The notes below the pieces were generated by a model. That model was not told the DNA's origin. It made no database searches and saw nothing but the letters and a program-made list of their open reading frames with translations. Below are positions 49,097 to 60,663 of a stretch of DNA of 64,000 bases, piece after piece. The position numbers and the translations under genes are program-made. The stretch's first letter is position 1, and every line of letters begins with the position of its first letter. Where the stretch lies: positions 42,408,001-42,472,000 of the forward strand of contig CM114272.1 of assembly GCA_050084515.1 (NCBI GenBank). Direction: 5' to 3'. This DNA is from Blasia pusilla (Eukaryota; Marchantiophyta; Marchantiopsida; Blasiales).

Positions 49097-51287
49097 TTAC
49101 CCAAACACAGTTGCACCCCATGATGTGGCAGTATACAACAGCTTTCCAGTCTCCCATATCCTGCGAAGTTTCCCTTTCTTCTCTACACTTGTGAAGGCCT
49201 TGACCAAAGCTGCACGCAATTGGATGGTTCCACAGTCAGTCCCGGCTTCATAGACAATGTCTTTGAGAGGTGGCAAATCAAAACCAATGGAGGTCATCCA
49301 ATCCATAACAGAAAACAGTTTATTAAACCAAAACAAGACTCCCACATTGAGCAAAGCTGCAAGAATACAAACTCAAAATAATTGAAAACCACAAGGCCAA
49401 AGGCATCTAGCACTCACTCTTTTGTAGATCTTTCGGCGTCATTCTCTGCAAAAAGTGATCATTTCAGATTAGTAGATACATGTAACATCCTAAAGAATCT
49501 CAAATAACATGAACAATGAGTCATGCAAGCAAAACTTAAACACTGCTATCCAAACTTTGACTGCTCTCGATTCAACAGTAGAGAAGAAGAAAAGGAATTT
49601 ATGTAACTCAAAATACAAAAGAATAGTGAGGTCATAATCTTCGACCATGTGTCCTCATTCATAAGAACATTCTATCCTACAAATTAATTTTGGTAAGTAG
49701 TCCAGTACCTTTGCTTCGGGCATCGAGGAGATATACTTTGCGAGGAATGTTGCCATCCCATCTACAAAGTCGTCTTGATTGACCACAACATAACCTTCAG
49801 AATCTAGACCATCTTTTTCTTCTTTGCATTCCAGCCCATGCATGTCAGTATCATTGATCCACTGCCAGAGGTTGGGATCCTCAGCAACAACAGAACCTGT
49901 AAAACGCAAAAGCCTTACATGACATATGAGCCTAAATTTCAACCAATTCGAGTTCACTGGTAGGGAAGAAATGTCCCTTACGTCCTCTCATTCTGCGACC
50001 TTCAAGAAAAGTGGGTCAATTGTACTTCATATCATCAATGATTGGTGGTGCTTAATTGTGCTCAACCAGTTCGACTCTTTCTAATAATGTTTCTCAGCTT
50101 TGACAATTTTTCAACACATGAAAAACAAACTGTAACTCTCAGTTAAAGGTTTGACCTCGTGCAACATCTTCAATGTTCAAAAGGACGAGCTTTTCACCTT
50201 CCAGCTTCTTCTGTTGTGAAACTGTTTCATCATCAAAGGGTGGAATGCCTTCCAGTTTTTCCAGAAACGCAGGCGATTCGACTCTCTTTCTCAACTGGTC
50301 ATGCAACTGCAGAAGAACAGAGCAAGGCTCAGCTCTGAGACTATTCCATCCACCCATTTCTTGCATCCAACCCTCTTTCATAAAAATTTTGCCAAAATCC
50401 TTTCCAATTTGAGCTCCGGGACCCACATATAGAACTCCAGATTGAACAATGGTTATCTCTTCACGATAAAAACCTCTGGCATTTACTCTAATCACTTGTT
50501 GAAGATCTGAGAGCTCCTTGTTGAAGATCTGAGAGCTCAAATATGCCAAAATCCTTAGAGGCCTTGACATACCTTCCGTAATGCACGTATCAATCCTTCA
50601 GCAAGATCCATTCCAATAGTGTAGGCACATCACTTGCACTGCTTTCTTTAAAGTTAAGATGCACGAGCTTGTAAGACTCGCTACATAATTCTTACACGCC
50701 ATCTTAACCAGCGGCTAGTTACTTGCTAATGCATTTGGTGTAGCGCATTCCTAGTAGCCATTCCGGAAATGCTGCGAGGAACTGAGCTTGCCCACCCAAT
50801 TCAGCTACTAGAATTGAAAAAGCATCTCCGGAGACACTACCGGAATTACGCGTAACGAAAGATACATATCACAGGGAAAGTCCAACAGGACAAGAATTGC
50901 AGGAATTTACAAGGATACTACGAATGAGGCTGGCCACCGTTCAGATCATTGACAGAGCGTGACAAACCTAGACAAAAACTTAGAATCGTCAAATTCACTT
51001 ACATCGAACGAACCGTCCCGAGCTAGGCTCAACGATTCGGAGAGGGAATGAGCAGAGCCCTGCCGATCCAACTCTTCTTGAATGGCGTTCTCGTATACTT
51101 CAATTGCTGCCCGCAACTTCTCATTCTCTACACGCTCAAGCGCTAAGGCTTCTTCGGTACCTATATGTTCTTTTTCAAATTCTTTCACAATTGCGACGTG
51201 CTCCCGGTGGCGCCCCAAGGCTGTCCAGGCTACGTCGGCGACCTCCGCCACATGCATCACCACCTCTATACTATGAGGTCCGACCAT
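49097..51287 (-). CDS. conserved-looking plant protein with N-terminal coiled coil, six exons
   Basis: Exons, 5' to 3': 51287-50968, 50595-50573, 50506-50156, 49896-49709, 49445-49418, 49356-49097. They splice with consistent phases into 1170 nt (389 aa). The 23-nt second exon is the least certain. Residues about 30-75 form a predicted amphipathic, Glu-rich helix (EFEKEHIGTEEALALERVEN). The middle is VNARGFYREEITIVQSGVLY, then acidic SEGYVVVNQDDFVDGMATFL; the C-terminus is KKGKLRRIWETGKLLYTATS then WGATVFG. The even phasing and lack of stops argue for a working gene. I do not recognise a named family and assign no function. A 22-bp tandem duplication covers the third exon's splice acceptor. 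The start is ATG 51287; the frame continues a little upstream without another ATG. Confidence 0.72.
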
Positions 51288-52822
51288 ATTGCTCAGTTCC
51301 CCAACCTCCAGATGAATTCTCCGTGTCACTTTCTCCTCCGCACCCAGTTATCACAACTCTCTCCGAGACAGTAAGTTACTCTACAATCCACTGCAATTCT
51401 TCAGAATCTTCTGGCCACTCGTGCGGTTCACATGCTTCGACCTCGGCAAATTCCCGTGGAGTCGTCGTTGCTCGACTTGCTCTACCCACGTTTCCCCGTC
51501 TCGTTGTTCCTACGCATTTTCCCCAGTCGAAACACCGAAGCCCGGATACCACCAAAAAAACCGCTGCGCTTCTACACGATGCGATGAAACGTGTGCAGAC
51601 GACCTGGGAAGCAATACTCCAACCTCCTCCCAACTACAACACTAATACAAAATCACCAAAATCCACACCTGAATACGACTACCACTTCCACTGCTCTATT
51701 CTCCCATCAGCGCACGCGATTCTCCCTTAGGCGAGAGCGAATGGCGCTGCACCGCTCGCGTCTGGAGGAAACCTGGCAACAGTTTGCCCAGGCAGCAGCC
51801 GCAGCGGCACAGTTTCATACCCTTCCGCCCGAGATTTGCACGCAAGCTTAGGGTTACCAAACCAATAATCAAAGCTGCCACTCACATCTTCCGACAGCAC
51901 GCAAATGGCCAACAGACTTTCCACTCCCCTGCACTTCGTGCTCAATTCTGCTGTGACTGATTCGAAGCTCCAGCTCATGCGCTGGAAGGCGACCTGTACA
52001 GCAAATTCTCGGCTATCCTTCCGCTGACGAACCAAATTTAATACTGCCCGGCCCGGAAGCAGTCGGCGTGAAATGACGTGCGGCCAAACGTTGCCGTACA
52101 GGACCCGCCGGACGGACGGAAATCCAATGGAGGACTGGACCATTTTGCGTTCTGTTGTAAAGTAGAGAGCGGGTCTCGTTGTTTTGAAACGCACCCAACC
52201 CACGCTATTATGGCCAAAAAAAAAATTCATTTTCAAACATGCGTTCATTTGATTAACACATGGTATTCGGATAGCACGAGAACATTTAAAGGGTAGAAAA
52301 AAAAGTTTGTGTACAATTGTGGGTGTTGAGGTGAGTTCAAACCATATGCCCCATCGTGCGAAACGCTAGAGACGTCATGGCATGTAGTCATCCTTTTAAG
52401 CTGCTCTTATTGTTTACTACGTGAAGTTTGTTCTTATGGAATCTTCGGTTGTGACGGCGGAATTCATCAACTCTCTTGGTTCCTTTCATCAACAAAATTT
52501 TATGGGTTACCCATTATTCCATAGGGAGTTGCTTAAGAGGCCCCCTACCCACTTACTACCCCTATAGCGGCCCCCTACAAACTATCATTTCTAAATAGGC
52601 CCCTTTAGGATGCCACGTAGGTTGCTGTACAGGTAAGTCCCAAGTGTTCTTGTAATTTGGTGTTGTATAAAGTTGACTGCAAGTTATGGGAGCACACCGT
52701 AGTCCACGCCTCATGACGCAGTTGAGAAATGTGGTATACTGAGCCAGATTCACCACATGTAAATGCAGAGATAAGAGTTTTTCCTGAATATTCTCATTGT
52801 TCATCTGCCTGCTTATTCGAGG
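51288..52822. promoter_or_regulatory. upstream region of the coiled-coil gene and left flank of the MULE
   Basis: 51288-51850 is GC-richer and is the likely promoter/5' UTR of the minus-strand gene. Frames on both strands there (51104-51730 plus, 51727-52248 minus) have no domain. 52530-52610 has C-rich repeated phrases (GGCCCCCTACCCA, GGCCCCCTACAAA), which might be an element end, but no partner terminus is in the window. Confidence 0.35.
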
Positions 52823-53028
52823 ATGGATGGTAGAGAACCGTTTAGAGATCTCTTGGAGATGTCGCCCACCGATTTTGCTTCAGTGTTACACCGACACTTC
52901 TTCCCTGTGGATGAGAAGGGTATATTCGCCGGTGAAGAGGAGGAACACAGGAAGTGTGTTGCATATGATCACCGGCCATTCCACTCAGACTCTCAAGCCG
53001 CCTTTGAACAGTGGAAAGCAAACACATT

Positions 53029-53312
53029 CAAGAAGGAGCCTAATCTCGAAGGATATAGCTTGGAAGAAGGTAAGGATTATTGACTACCACTCGCTCTCTC
53101 TCCTCCGTCTACTATCAAGCACTGATGAAGTAGGAGAATGTCTCTAAAGATTTTAGCCGCCAAGGCGGAAATCTCGGCTGCTATTTTTCACTCAGAGTCA
53201 TTGAGAAGGAGCCTAATTTGGAAGGATACAACTTGGAAGAAGGTAAGGAGTATCGACTAGCACTCGCTCTCTCCTCCGGCTACTACCAAGCACTGATGAA
53301 GTAGGAGAATGT
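53029..53312 (+). repeat. direct duplication of an exon end inside the MULE gene
   Basis: AAGGAGCCTAAT(C/T)T(C/G)GAAGG and the following donor and intron bases (to GTAGGAGAATGTCT) occur at about 53030-53135 and again at about 53208-53312, roughly 105 bp each. Confidence 0.85.
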
Positions 53313-53321
53313 CTAAGCAAA

Positions 53322-53373
53322 TTTTTGCCTTGGCGGCTAAAATTTGCTTAGATTTTAGCCGCCAAGGCAAAAA
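53322..53373. repeat. 22-bp perfect palindrome in MULE intron
   Basis: TTTTTGCCTTGGCGGCTAAA (plus AT) and its exact complement flank an 8-bp loop (TTGCTTAG). The core phrase GGCGGCTA recurs throughout 53-62 kb. Confidence 0.97.
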
Positions 53374-55210
53374 TGTCGGCTATTTGCAGTCATTGACTAC
53401 TATCTTCAATGTTTTGCAGTCCAGAGACAAGCCAAACGGATCCGTTTGAATGAAGTCTTCACAAATTTTGATGACTTCGAGTTCGCATTGGATTGTTGGT
53501 GCTCCTTGAATTCTAGAGCGAAGAGTTGTGCGCGGACGAAGAAATGGTATCGACTTCGCACTTGTAGATATGGTGCTAACATAAGAGGGAAAGGTCCGCC
53601 AGAAGAAATGGTGCCAAAGTCCTGCTCTGGCAAGGAACCTTTTCAAGAAGATGTTGAGAATCCCGCTGGTGAGGAATGGATGAGACACCTGCAATGTCAA
53701 GTGGATACCCCTTTAAGAGACATTACCGGTCCCATAGACGCAAGGTTTAACAAGCAACGGGGCCTACTTGGTAGTCTTGAATTGGATTGGGCAGAAGGAA
53801 ATAGCCGCCAACGTTTACCTTCAACCTGTGGTATAACTGGCTGGAGCCGGCAGCGGCTCTGAACATGTTGTTGGCTGGAGTTTCCACATGGCCTCCTAAA
53901 GATACGACAAACATGGAGGCCCACTTTACAACGACAACTACAAAGCAAGGTGAACCGAATTTGCCAAATGTGACTATAGGTTCATTATCCCCTTTGGCTC
54001 ATAGTTGCTCAGCGGCTATTAGCAATATTGACCAGGCTAGTGGGGAGCCGATGTTAAATGTATGGATGGAGAGGGAAAGCATATCCGACCCCAGAATTTT
54101 TGAGACAATCGGGGGATGGGACCAGCATGGCGTCCACAACATAGTAAGCGACCTAACCAACCCATTTTCAAAAATACATTCACTGAAGTAGTAGCACCCT
54201 TGAACGAGCCCATGCAGAGAAGAAGAAAGCGCGGTGAAACATCAAATGATAAAACAACACTTGGGATTGCTCGAAATGGTGTATGTGGAGAGTTTGCGAG
54301 GTACATGTGTGTGCCAAATGACAAAGTGTCCCTCTTGTGAATGGAGAGTAAGATGCAATGCGACATAAGAATGGTGGCGGTTACGGATAATCAGTATGCA
54401 ACTGAAGCACACATGCCCGGGACACATTCACATATGGAGAGGTCCTACTCATAAAGCAAAGTGGTTGGCAATGGTTATGGCGAGATAGGATTGAGAATCA
54501 ACCCAACATTCCTGTAAGGCGAGACTTGTAAATGTCTAGCCCAAAACTATAAAGACAAACAACATACTTTCCCGCATGGAGATGCAAGGAAATATGTCGA
54601 GATTGATGAATGGCGTGACGGGCAAGTTTCCACATGATCCCCTGCTTTCATTGATCGTGTGTGAAGGAAGCTGATCCTCTTGCAACTTGGTGCATGTGAT
54701 GTTTGGGATGACAATCCGCGAGGTTCAAACGATTATTCATCTGTCCTTCAGCTATGAAATCCGTTATACCTTTTGTGCAGAAGGTAGTCGGGTTGGATGC
54801 ATGTCATACAAAGAACAGGAAATATCCAGTCCAGATTTTCATAGCATCAATGTTGGATGGAAACTCGAACACAATAATTGTAGCCTATGGTATTTGCCCT
54901 CGTGAAAGCAGTGAGGATTGGGAATGGTTTTGTTCATATTTGAAGAAGGCTATTCCTACCCTCGACGATCCAAATATAGTAATCGTGTCAGATAGGGAGA
55001 AGGGTCTATTACATGCTGTTCATGCAGTTTTCCCATATAATATTCACAGCATGTGTGCCCAACAATCTGAGAGCAAATGTGAAGTCACGTTATGGAAAAT
55101 TGGCGGAGGAGTATTTCATCTGCTGCCTTTATGCAAGGACAAGGCAAAAGTAAGTATCCCCAGGCAAAAGCTTGGCTATCCACATACCTTCATATGATTT
55201 GTGCAACTTT

Positions 55211-55560
55211 CTAGCAACTATTTACAGTAGTTCTCATTCTTAGCATTGAATGTGTAAGTCGTTGGAGCATTCACTTGGCATCTCCATTACCTTTTCTGGC
55301 GGTTATTTACAATAGGTTTTCTGTTGGCGCCTAATTTGTGAGTCGGCGGAAGCATCAGTTGGCATATTTTCCTTTAAGCAATGATTATTTTTTACCTTTG
55401 TTGGCGGCTATTTACAGTAGGTTCTCTGTTGGCGCTTAATGTTTTAGTCGGCGGAACCATCAATTGGCATATTTTCCTTTAAGCGACAAATTGTTTTTAC
55501 CTTCCTTGGAGGCTATGTACTGGAGGTTCTCTGTTGGCGCTTAACTTGTAAGTCGGCGGC
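55211..55560 (+). repeat. intronic minisatellite, units of about 105 bp
   Basis: Three to three and a half imperfect units, each with AGTCGGCGGA..., TTGGCATATTTTCCTTTAAG and GGCGGCTATTTACAGTAGG / TTCTCTGTTGGCGC(T/C)TAA. They fill the presumed intron between the catalytic domain and SWIM-finger exon of the MULE. Confidence 0.9.
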
Positions 55561-56519
55561 TATTTTCCCAACATATTAAGCAGTTTCATACGGATGTCCA
55601 GGTTTGAATTTTGGCTGTCAGAGATGGAGAGGCATCATATTCAGAAGATAAGCGATGCAGCAGCTTATATTCGAGAAATCGAACCCGAAAAGTTTGCAAG
55701 GTGTGCATTTCCATTGCCTTGATATGGCAAAGTAACTTCGAATTTGGTGGAGGTTATAAATTCTGCGATCAAGCCTATCAGAGAAAGTCCTCCTTTGGGC
55801 ATTGCATGTGGCATGTGGAATTATATGATGAAGACTTATGTTGAGAGGAAGTTAGAAGCGTTCCATCCTGACAAATTCAAGACAAAATTGACGACATATG
55901 CCCAACTTCGATATCAGCAGAATGAGAATACTTGTCAAGCGTTCCAAGTCATCGCCTGTGATGAAGCAAATGCGTTGGTTGTGTCAAGAACCTCAAGGCA
56001 CGAATTTCATGTTCAATTGAGTCCCAAGTGCCAATGCTCTTGCCTTGAATTTCAAGACATACGTTGGCCTTGCACTCATGTTATGGCATGGGATGTGTTC
56101 ACTGGGATGGATTCTGAGAAATTGTTTGATCCAACGTGGACAAACAATTTTATCCGTCGGGTTTATACAAGCAGCATACCAGTTGTGAAATGTGATGATC
56201 TATTACCATCTTGGGAGTGTCGGCCCCCTCTTGCTGCAGTTCGACGCGGACGACATAGTGTTTTGCGCATTCCAAGCAATGGCCCCGCCAGGTCTTAACG
56301 TGATGAGCAGGTTGAGGAGCTTTCTTATCCGATCCACGACTACCCAGCAAGTGGAGAGATATACATCAAAGGAGACCATGAACCCACATTACCGAGAAGA
56401 GGACCATACTTACGTGTGGGGGGCCGAAGGTGCACATATTGTTTAGGAGAAGGCCACAACCAAAGAGCGTGTGAAGTTTAAAGCGAGACATATAGCTCTT
56501 TGGTAGACCAATATGCATC

Positions 56520-57152
56520 ATGAGTCAGACGCAAAGAACTCACTGTGGGCTTGGGGCTAATACTACTCCTCTATCGGTGGATAATAGTGTGGTTAATCTT
56601 GTGGATAATACTCATGCCCGTCCAGCACAGAATAAAATTGATGGTGAATTGGCTGATAAGGCTCTTGAGAGCCGTGGCCAAGATGTGAGTGCTCATCAGA
56701 TGCTGGATATATCAGCAACCAATCAACTCTTTGTGGATGTAACCATAACCCATGTGCATGAAGGTGGGGAGGTCGGGAGTAGTGGTGGTGGTTACACAAC
56801 TGAAAGTATTGCTACCCTCGATGCAATTGGTATTGGGCTTGTTAAGGGAGAAGATATTGGCTCCCAATCAGAAGAAGTGGAAGGGAACGAGAGGTGGGCA
56901 GGCAATTCACAAGTGTGCAATAATATTTTCCTTGGCAAGCAGAGAGACAATACTTCAACATTCCCAGGTGTGAAAGAAGTGTATGGCTTATCTAATGAAG
57001 ACATCGAAGAACCCATTGAAAACGTGCAGGCTCCATCAATCCCAAGTTTAGACATGAATTGGCATGTAGATACAGATGATGATTTGAGTCCTTTGGAGGA
57101 AGCGTTGTTCATTTCTTTAGCGGAGGAAGCTGCCAAAGAATGTAAGGTGTAG
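56520..57152 (+). CDS. unknown acidic protein downstream of the MULE transposase
   Basis: An uninterrupted 210-codon frame starts at ATG 56520, only 38 bp after the transposase zinc-knuckle stop. It is acidic, rich in Asp, Glu, Ser and Asn, with no membrane segment, and ends in a helix-like acidic stretch (DDDLSPLEEALFISLAEEAA). It may be a separate MULE accessory gene or the transposase's own C-terminal tail reached by splicing or a lost stop. I do not recognise a family. Being open while the neighbouring transposase is broken makes it notable. Confidence 0.5.
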   Translation: MSQTQRTHCGLGANTTPLSVDNSVVNLVDNTHARPAQNKIDGELADKALESRGQDVSAHQMLDISATNQLFVDVTITHVHEGGEVGSSGGGYTTESIATLDAIGIGLVKGEDIGSQSEEVEGNERWAGNSQVCNNIFLGKQRDNTSTFPGVKEVYGLSNEDIEEPIENVQAPSIPSLDMNWHVDTDDDLSPLEEALFISLAEEAAKECKV

Positions 57153-58428
57153 TAGAAGTTTTAGGAGGGGCTGGACATTATAAGAAGAAAATCTTGGAAT
57201 TAAATCCTTTCTGTTAACTCTTTTATCGCATTCCGTTGGCTAAATTTCACCTTTGGCGCCCATATAGGCCCTTATTTTTCATGCCGGCGGCTATTCTCAT
57301 CGGCTGAAGAGACGTTGTAATTCCTTTAAGTGCCAGTTGTCAAGAACCATGGTTCCAAACATTATGTGTACCAATGTACACATAATGTACATTTATGTAC
57401 ATTATGTGTACATTTTAATATGTACCAAGCACATGGCGTTTAGGGCCCGCATCGAATAGTCGCCGCACCTTCTATCGCACCCTAAGAAGACTCAGGATAA
57501 GAAAGAGGGTATTGGAAATACATTAGCTTCTATGGGGAGCTTCTCTTCACTCTTAGTCGCATGAAATAGCCGTACCTCGTAAGCGTAGTCAAATGGAGAC
57601 ACAAGATACAGCCACCCAACTTGAGCGGTGTGGCTAGTTGGCCCAAGGCAAGGCTAGACGCAGGAAAGGGACTCCCTCTTCGGAGGTTCTGAATCCTCCC
57701 AACTTAAAATCAAATTGTAGTGAGCTTTTTTCATTGGATACTTGGCTAAAGGAGCACTTCTTGGTATTGGCAAATAAAAGTGAGTGTTACATAAAGTCCT
57801 CGGCTGCTAAAAGCTTCTTCTTGGTACCGGCTGTTAAAAATTTCTTGGCATCGGCTGTTAAAAACAACTTCTTGGTATCGGCGAATAAGCGCAATGGCTT
57901 CTTGGCGACTAAAATCTTCATTACTCTGCGCTTATACTGCCTCAATAACTTTATGGCGACTAAAATCTGCGTTACTTTGCGCTTATACTAGTTTAAAACT
58001 AACGTAGTCGCTTGTTTCTCTCAGAAGTGTTTTAGAATTTTTCAAGTTGTCGCCTACCCATGAGCCGCTCCTAAGTTTAATGTGGGCACCTAAGTCCGAA
58101 CGGGCGTCCAAGGAAGGCGCATGACATCCACCTAGTTGCGGCTAAGTCTGAGTCTGAGTGGGTGTCCAAGTTGTGGCGGTAGAGAAATCTGTCACGTATA
58201 GGGATGAAACGTTGCGGCTAAGTCTAAGTGGGCGTCCAAGTTGTGACGCTTGAGAACTCTGTCACGTTTGCAGTTTCTGTGGAGTGGACATTAAGTTTAG
58301 GCGATTAGGGAAATGTGTGTTTCCAAGACTGTACTTTGTTGGAGCGATTTTCTAGGTTTTTCCCTGGATACGGCTATTCACGTCAAGGAAATCTGAAGCT
58401 TGAATTCCCGACAGATCGGCTTGAAATC
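57153..58428. other. MULE-internal DNA with short repeats
   Basis: 57361-57411 has three alternating copies of ATTATGTGTAC and its complement. 57740-57990 repeats phrases such as CTTCTTGGTA(T/C)CGGC and ACTTTGCGCTTATACT. 58138 and 58212 share GTTGCGGCTAAGTCT and GTCCAAGTTGTG. No gene identified. Confidence 0.6.
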
Positions 58429-60335
58429 TTGTGCGGATTGAATGACTGCAGCGATCGCAGTGAAAAAGTCGAGCAAGGCAGGATTCTATGTGTGCCTAGC
58501 TCCAAGGTGAACTATGTCTTTGCATCTGCTTGTGCGGATTCGTCTTTGGTTCTCATGCTCGTGGCGCCCGTCGGTCTTTTCCTCTTCCGGAGCAATTTGC
58601 TGCACTTGTTCTACTTTGGGGCAAAGCGATGTGAGCTACGGTTTGACGCCGAGTCGATGACAATGGGGAGCCGAGCGGCGCAAGTTCCATCTTGAAAGTC
58701 TTGAATGAGCCGTGGTTCATGACCTCGTGGTCATTTGTGAAGAAGCTTCTATCGGTAGAGCAACCGAGGAAGGAGATGGTGCACTTGTCGACGGGCGTAG
58801 CATAGGCGGTGAGATGGAAAATTCAGTGAGCCTGGAATCTTTGATTTGGTGAGAGATATGACAATGTGGTGAGAGGGGTGCGGAATTGAGAAGCTGTAAT
58901 TGTTTTGGTCTTGTTCGACAGAAGCCAAGCGGCTTCGATCCTTTTCTTCTTCTCGACCATTTTGCAGGTAATTGCCTTTGATACTCGATTGAGGCCGACA
59001 TGGACCTTTATTGTCGCTCTTTCTGGACACCTCGTAAGCGCGGTCTTAGTTCAGGTTTCACCGACGAGGAAGGTGAAGCTTGTTCTTCTTCACCTTGCTA
59101 GCAACTATAAGAAATGCAAAACTAAACGAAATGGAAAAATTGAGATGTTCTAGCTAAAGTCAGCGCATTTTTGGAGTTTAGAGGTCTTCTCTCAGTGAAA
59201 ATTAAAATGTGGTAGGATGAACAGCGTTTTTTCCTGCCCCTCTGCACTCCGAGTCTAATTAGTGCATGTTGCGTGTTTCTTTTTGTAGTTTCTCCTCCGG
59301 TGGCTTTCGACCATCCCTTGCAGTGCGTATGGGCGACACCATCGTTAGGTGTGGATCAGATCTAGTTTGCAACTTGAGACAAAGGTATGGCCTTTTCGAA
59401 GTGGCTTTGTCTCCGCACTGAAAATTCCTCCCAATTATATCCCCCGCCCTTGATTACCGTCGAGTTTGTTCACGCCATGAGATCTCTTTTTTGCTTGTGA
59501 GGCTTTGGCTGATTACATACATGCTCGAGGTAAATTCCTAGCTCATAAGTGCAGGTTGTTTGACTTGGCCTGGAATCATTATCGGTGTGTTTGGAAGGAT
59601 GTTAAAGTTGATCGATGTTAAATTGTTAAGCGCCTGCCGCCCAAGAGAAAGACACGTCAATCCTTCCTCTAATATATGAGCTTACCCGCCGAAGTTCTCA
59701 TCCACTCTACTCATGATCGTTGTACGACCTTGACACACTACTGCCATGATTTCTTACTAAGCCAAATAGTTTCCCACTCCCGGGATTTGGGTACACGTCG
59801 GGTTTCGCCACTTCCTCTTTGTTCGGTTGGTGGCTATGCGAAATACTTTTTCAAGCCCTCGGGAAGTTGATAAGAAAAGCGTCAGGAATCAGGCTTTTGT
59901 GCATCTTAGGAACAATCGATGCGTCGTTTTATGAAAAGAAAATGACAAGCGCAAGGTTTTAAGTTTACCCAAGGATGTGGAGCCGGACAGATGGAAACAG
60001 GAGCATGTGATTAGGGACCAAAATAAGCCAGGATGTATGAAACTCATGTGTAACATTGTCAAAACAACCATTGTGCCACTTAAATTTGAGCTTTTGCAGG
60101 TGCTATTCCCTGAAATTAGAAACGCGATTTGAGGAACCACCTAGGGCCTTAGTCTCTATGAGGTAGAAATTTATGAACAGACGGGGTTTATTTTCCAAAG
60201 GGACGATAAAAGTTTTATTCGAAGGGAATAGAAATTAGTAACCTCCTGTGGTGAAGCAAAAGCAAATATTTGTGCCGAACAGATATCTGGTTTGGATTTC
60301 GTGGGTCTTACCAAGCAGACCTGACTTCTCTTGTC
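58429..60335 (+). other. mosaic of unidentified, partly duplicated segments
   Basis: 58429-58460 resembles 60624-60660 (TTGTGCGGATTGAATGAC). 59365-59471 resembles 60666-60774 at roughly 94 percent by eye. 59881-60124 reads, with one stop, as a protein-like frame (KRKVLSLPKDVEPDRWKQEH, LMCNIVKTTIVPLKFELLQV) that I cannot name. It looks like captured gene pieces. Confidence 0.45.
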
Positions 60336-60340
60336 TGCAG

Positions 60341-60629
60341 GGAGCATTTACTTACCAGGATTTCGATGGGCATATTTTAAGAGAGAATTTGAAAATAGAA
60401 TGGAGAGAATTTTGAGTCCTTTGTGCGAAATTGGCCCGCAGTAGCGTGGCTTTTTCTTGATTGATTTTGGTTTGGTAAACATTTTTCCTTTCTCACATAA
60501 TGTAGTCAAACTCTGTTGTCCAATGTACAGTGGATGACAGAAGGGCGAGGCATAGTTCATTGTGAACTGCCAGCTAAAAAGGGAGTGCAGCGTGGAATTC
60601 AACTTTGGGTGAACTTACCAGGAAAATTG
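60341..60629 (+). pseudogene. pirin gene fragment (two exons) captured in the MULE region
   Basis: Pirins are cupin-fold nuclear or cytoplasmic proteins, some with quercetin 2,3-dioxygenase activity. Two segments match neighbouring parts of the family's N-terminal cupin: after the acceptor TCTGCAG, 60341-60373 reads GAFTYQDFDGH; 60522-60629 reads [17 protein letters not shown] then [16 protein letters not shown]. Known pirins have the same order (GAFTHQDFxGH...VQWMTAGRGIxHSEMP...LQLWVNLP). The segment between them (148 bp) looks like the intron but lacks a good donor, and several codons before VQW are missing. Sequence past 60629 switches to an unrelated duplicated block. The metal-binding HPHRGFE part upstream is absent, so this cannot make a working pirin. 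Confidence 0.85.
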
Positions 60630-60643
60630 TGCGGATTGAATGA

Positions 60644-60663
60644 CCTGCAGCGATCGCTGCAGG
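60644..60663. repeat. 20-bp perfect palindrome
   Basis: CCTGCAGCGATCGCTGCAGG reads identically on both strands with no loop. It sits just past the end of the pirin fragment. The parallel sequence at 58449 is similar but imperfect. Confidence 0.95.

Larger units (their letters stand above)
52823..56481 (+). pseudogene. Mutator-like (MULE) transposase gene, frameshifted
   Basis: Cuts and pastes MULE DNA. Exon 1 starts at ATG 52823 (MDGREPFRDLLEMSPTDF) and ends at donor GAAG|GTAAGG near 53070. A later exon, from about 53420, has a DNA-binding-type region (NFDDFEFALDCWCSLNSRAK, WYRLRTCRYG). The catalytic domain (54750-55130) shows VVGLDACHTK, ASMLDGNSNTIIVAYGICPR, EDWEWFCSYLKK and IVSDREKGLLHAVHAVFP, giving the first two acidic residues and the usual MULE order. 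After a 1-base shift near 55060 it reads LRANVKSRYGKLAEEYF. The last exon (from about 55600) holds a SWIM zinc finger (CQCSCLEFQDIRWPCTHVMA) and, after another shift, a CCHC knuckle (CTYCLGEGHNQRAC) ending at TAA 56481. Several shifts and stops in 54200-55740 suggest a decayed copy, though some may be unrecognised introns. Confidence 0.85.

Noticed and set aside
51104-51730. 208-codon frame on the plus strand
   Set aside because: It overlaps the first exon of the minus-strand coiled-coil gene and its promoter, and reads as low-complexity Ser/Pro/Thr.
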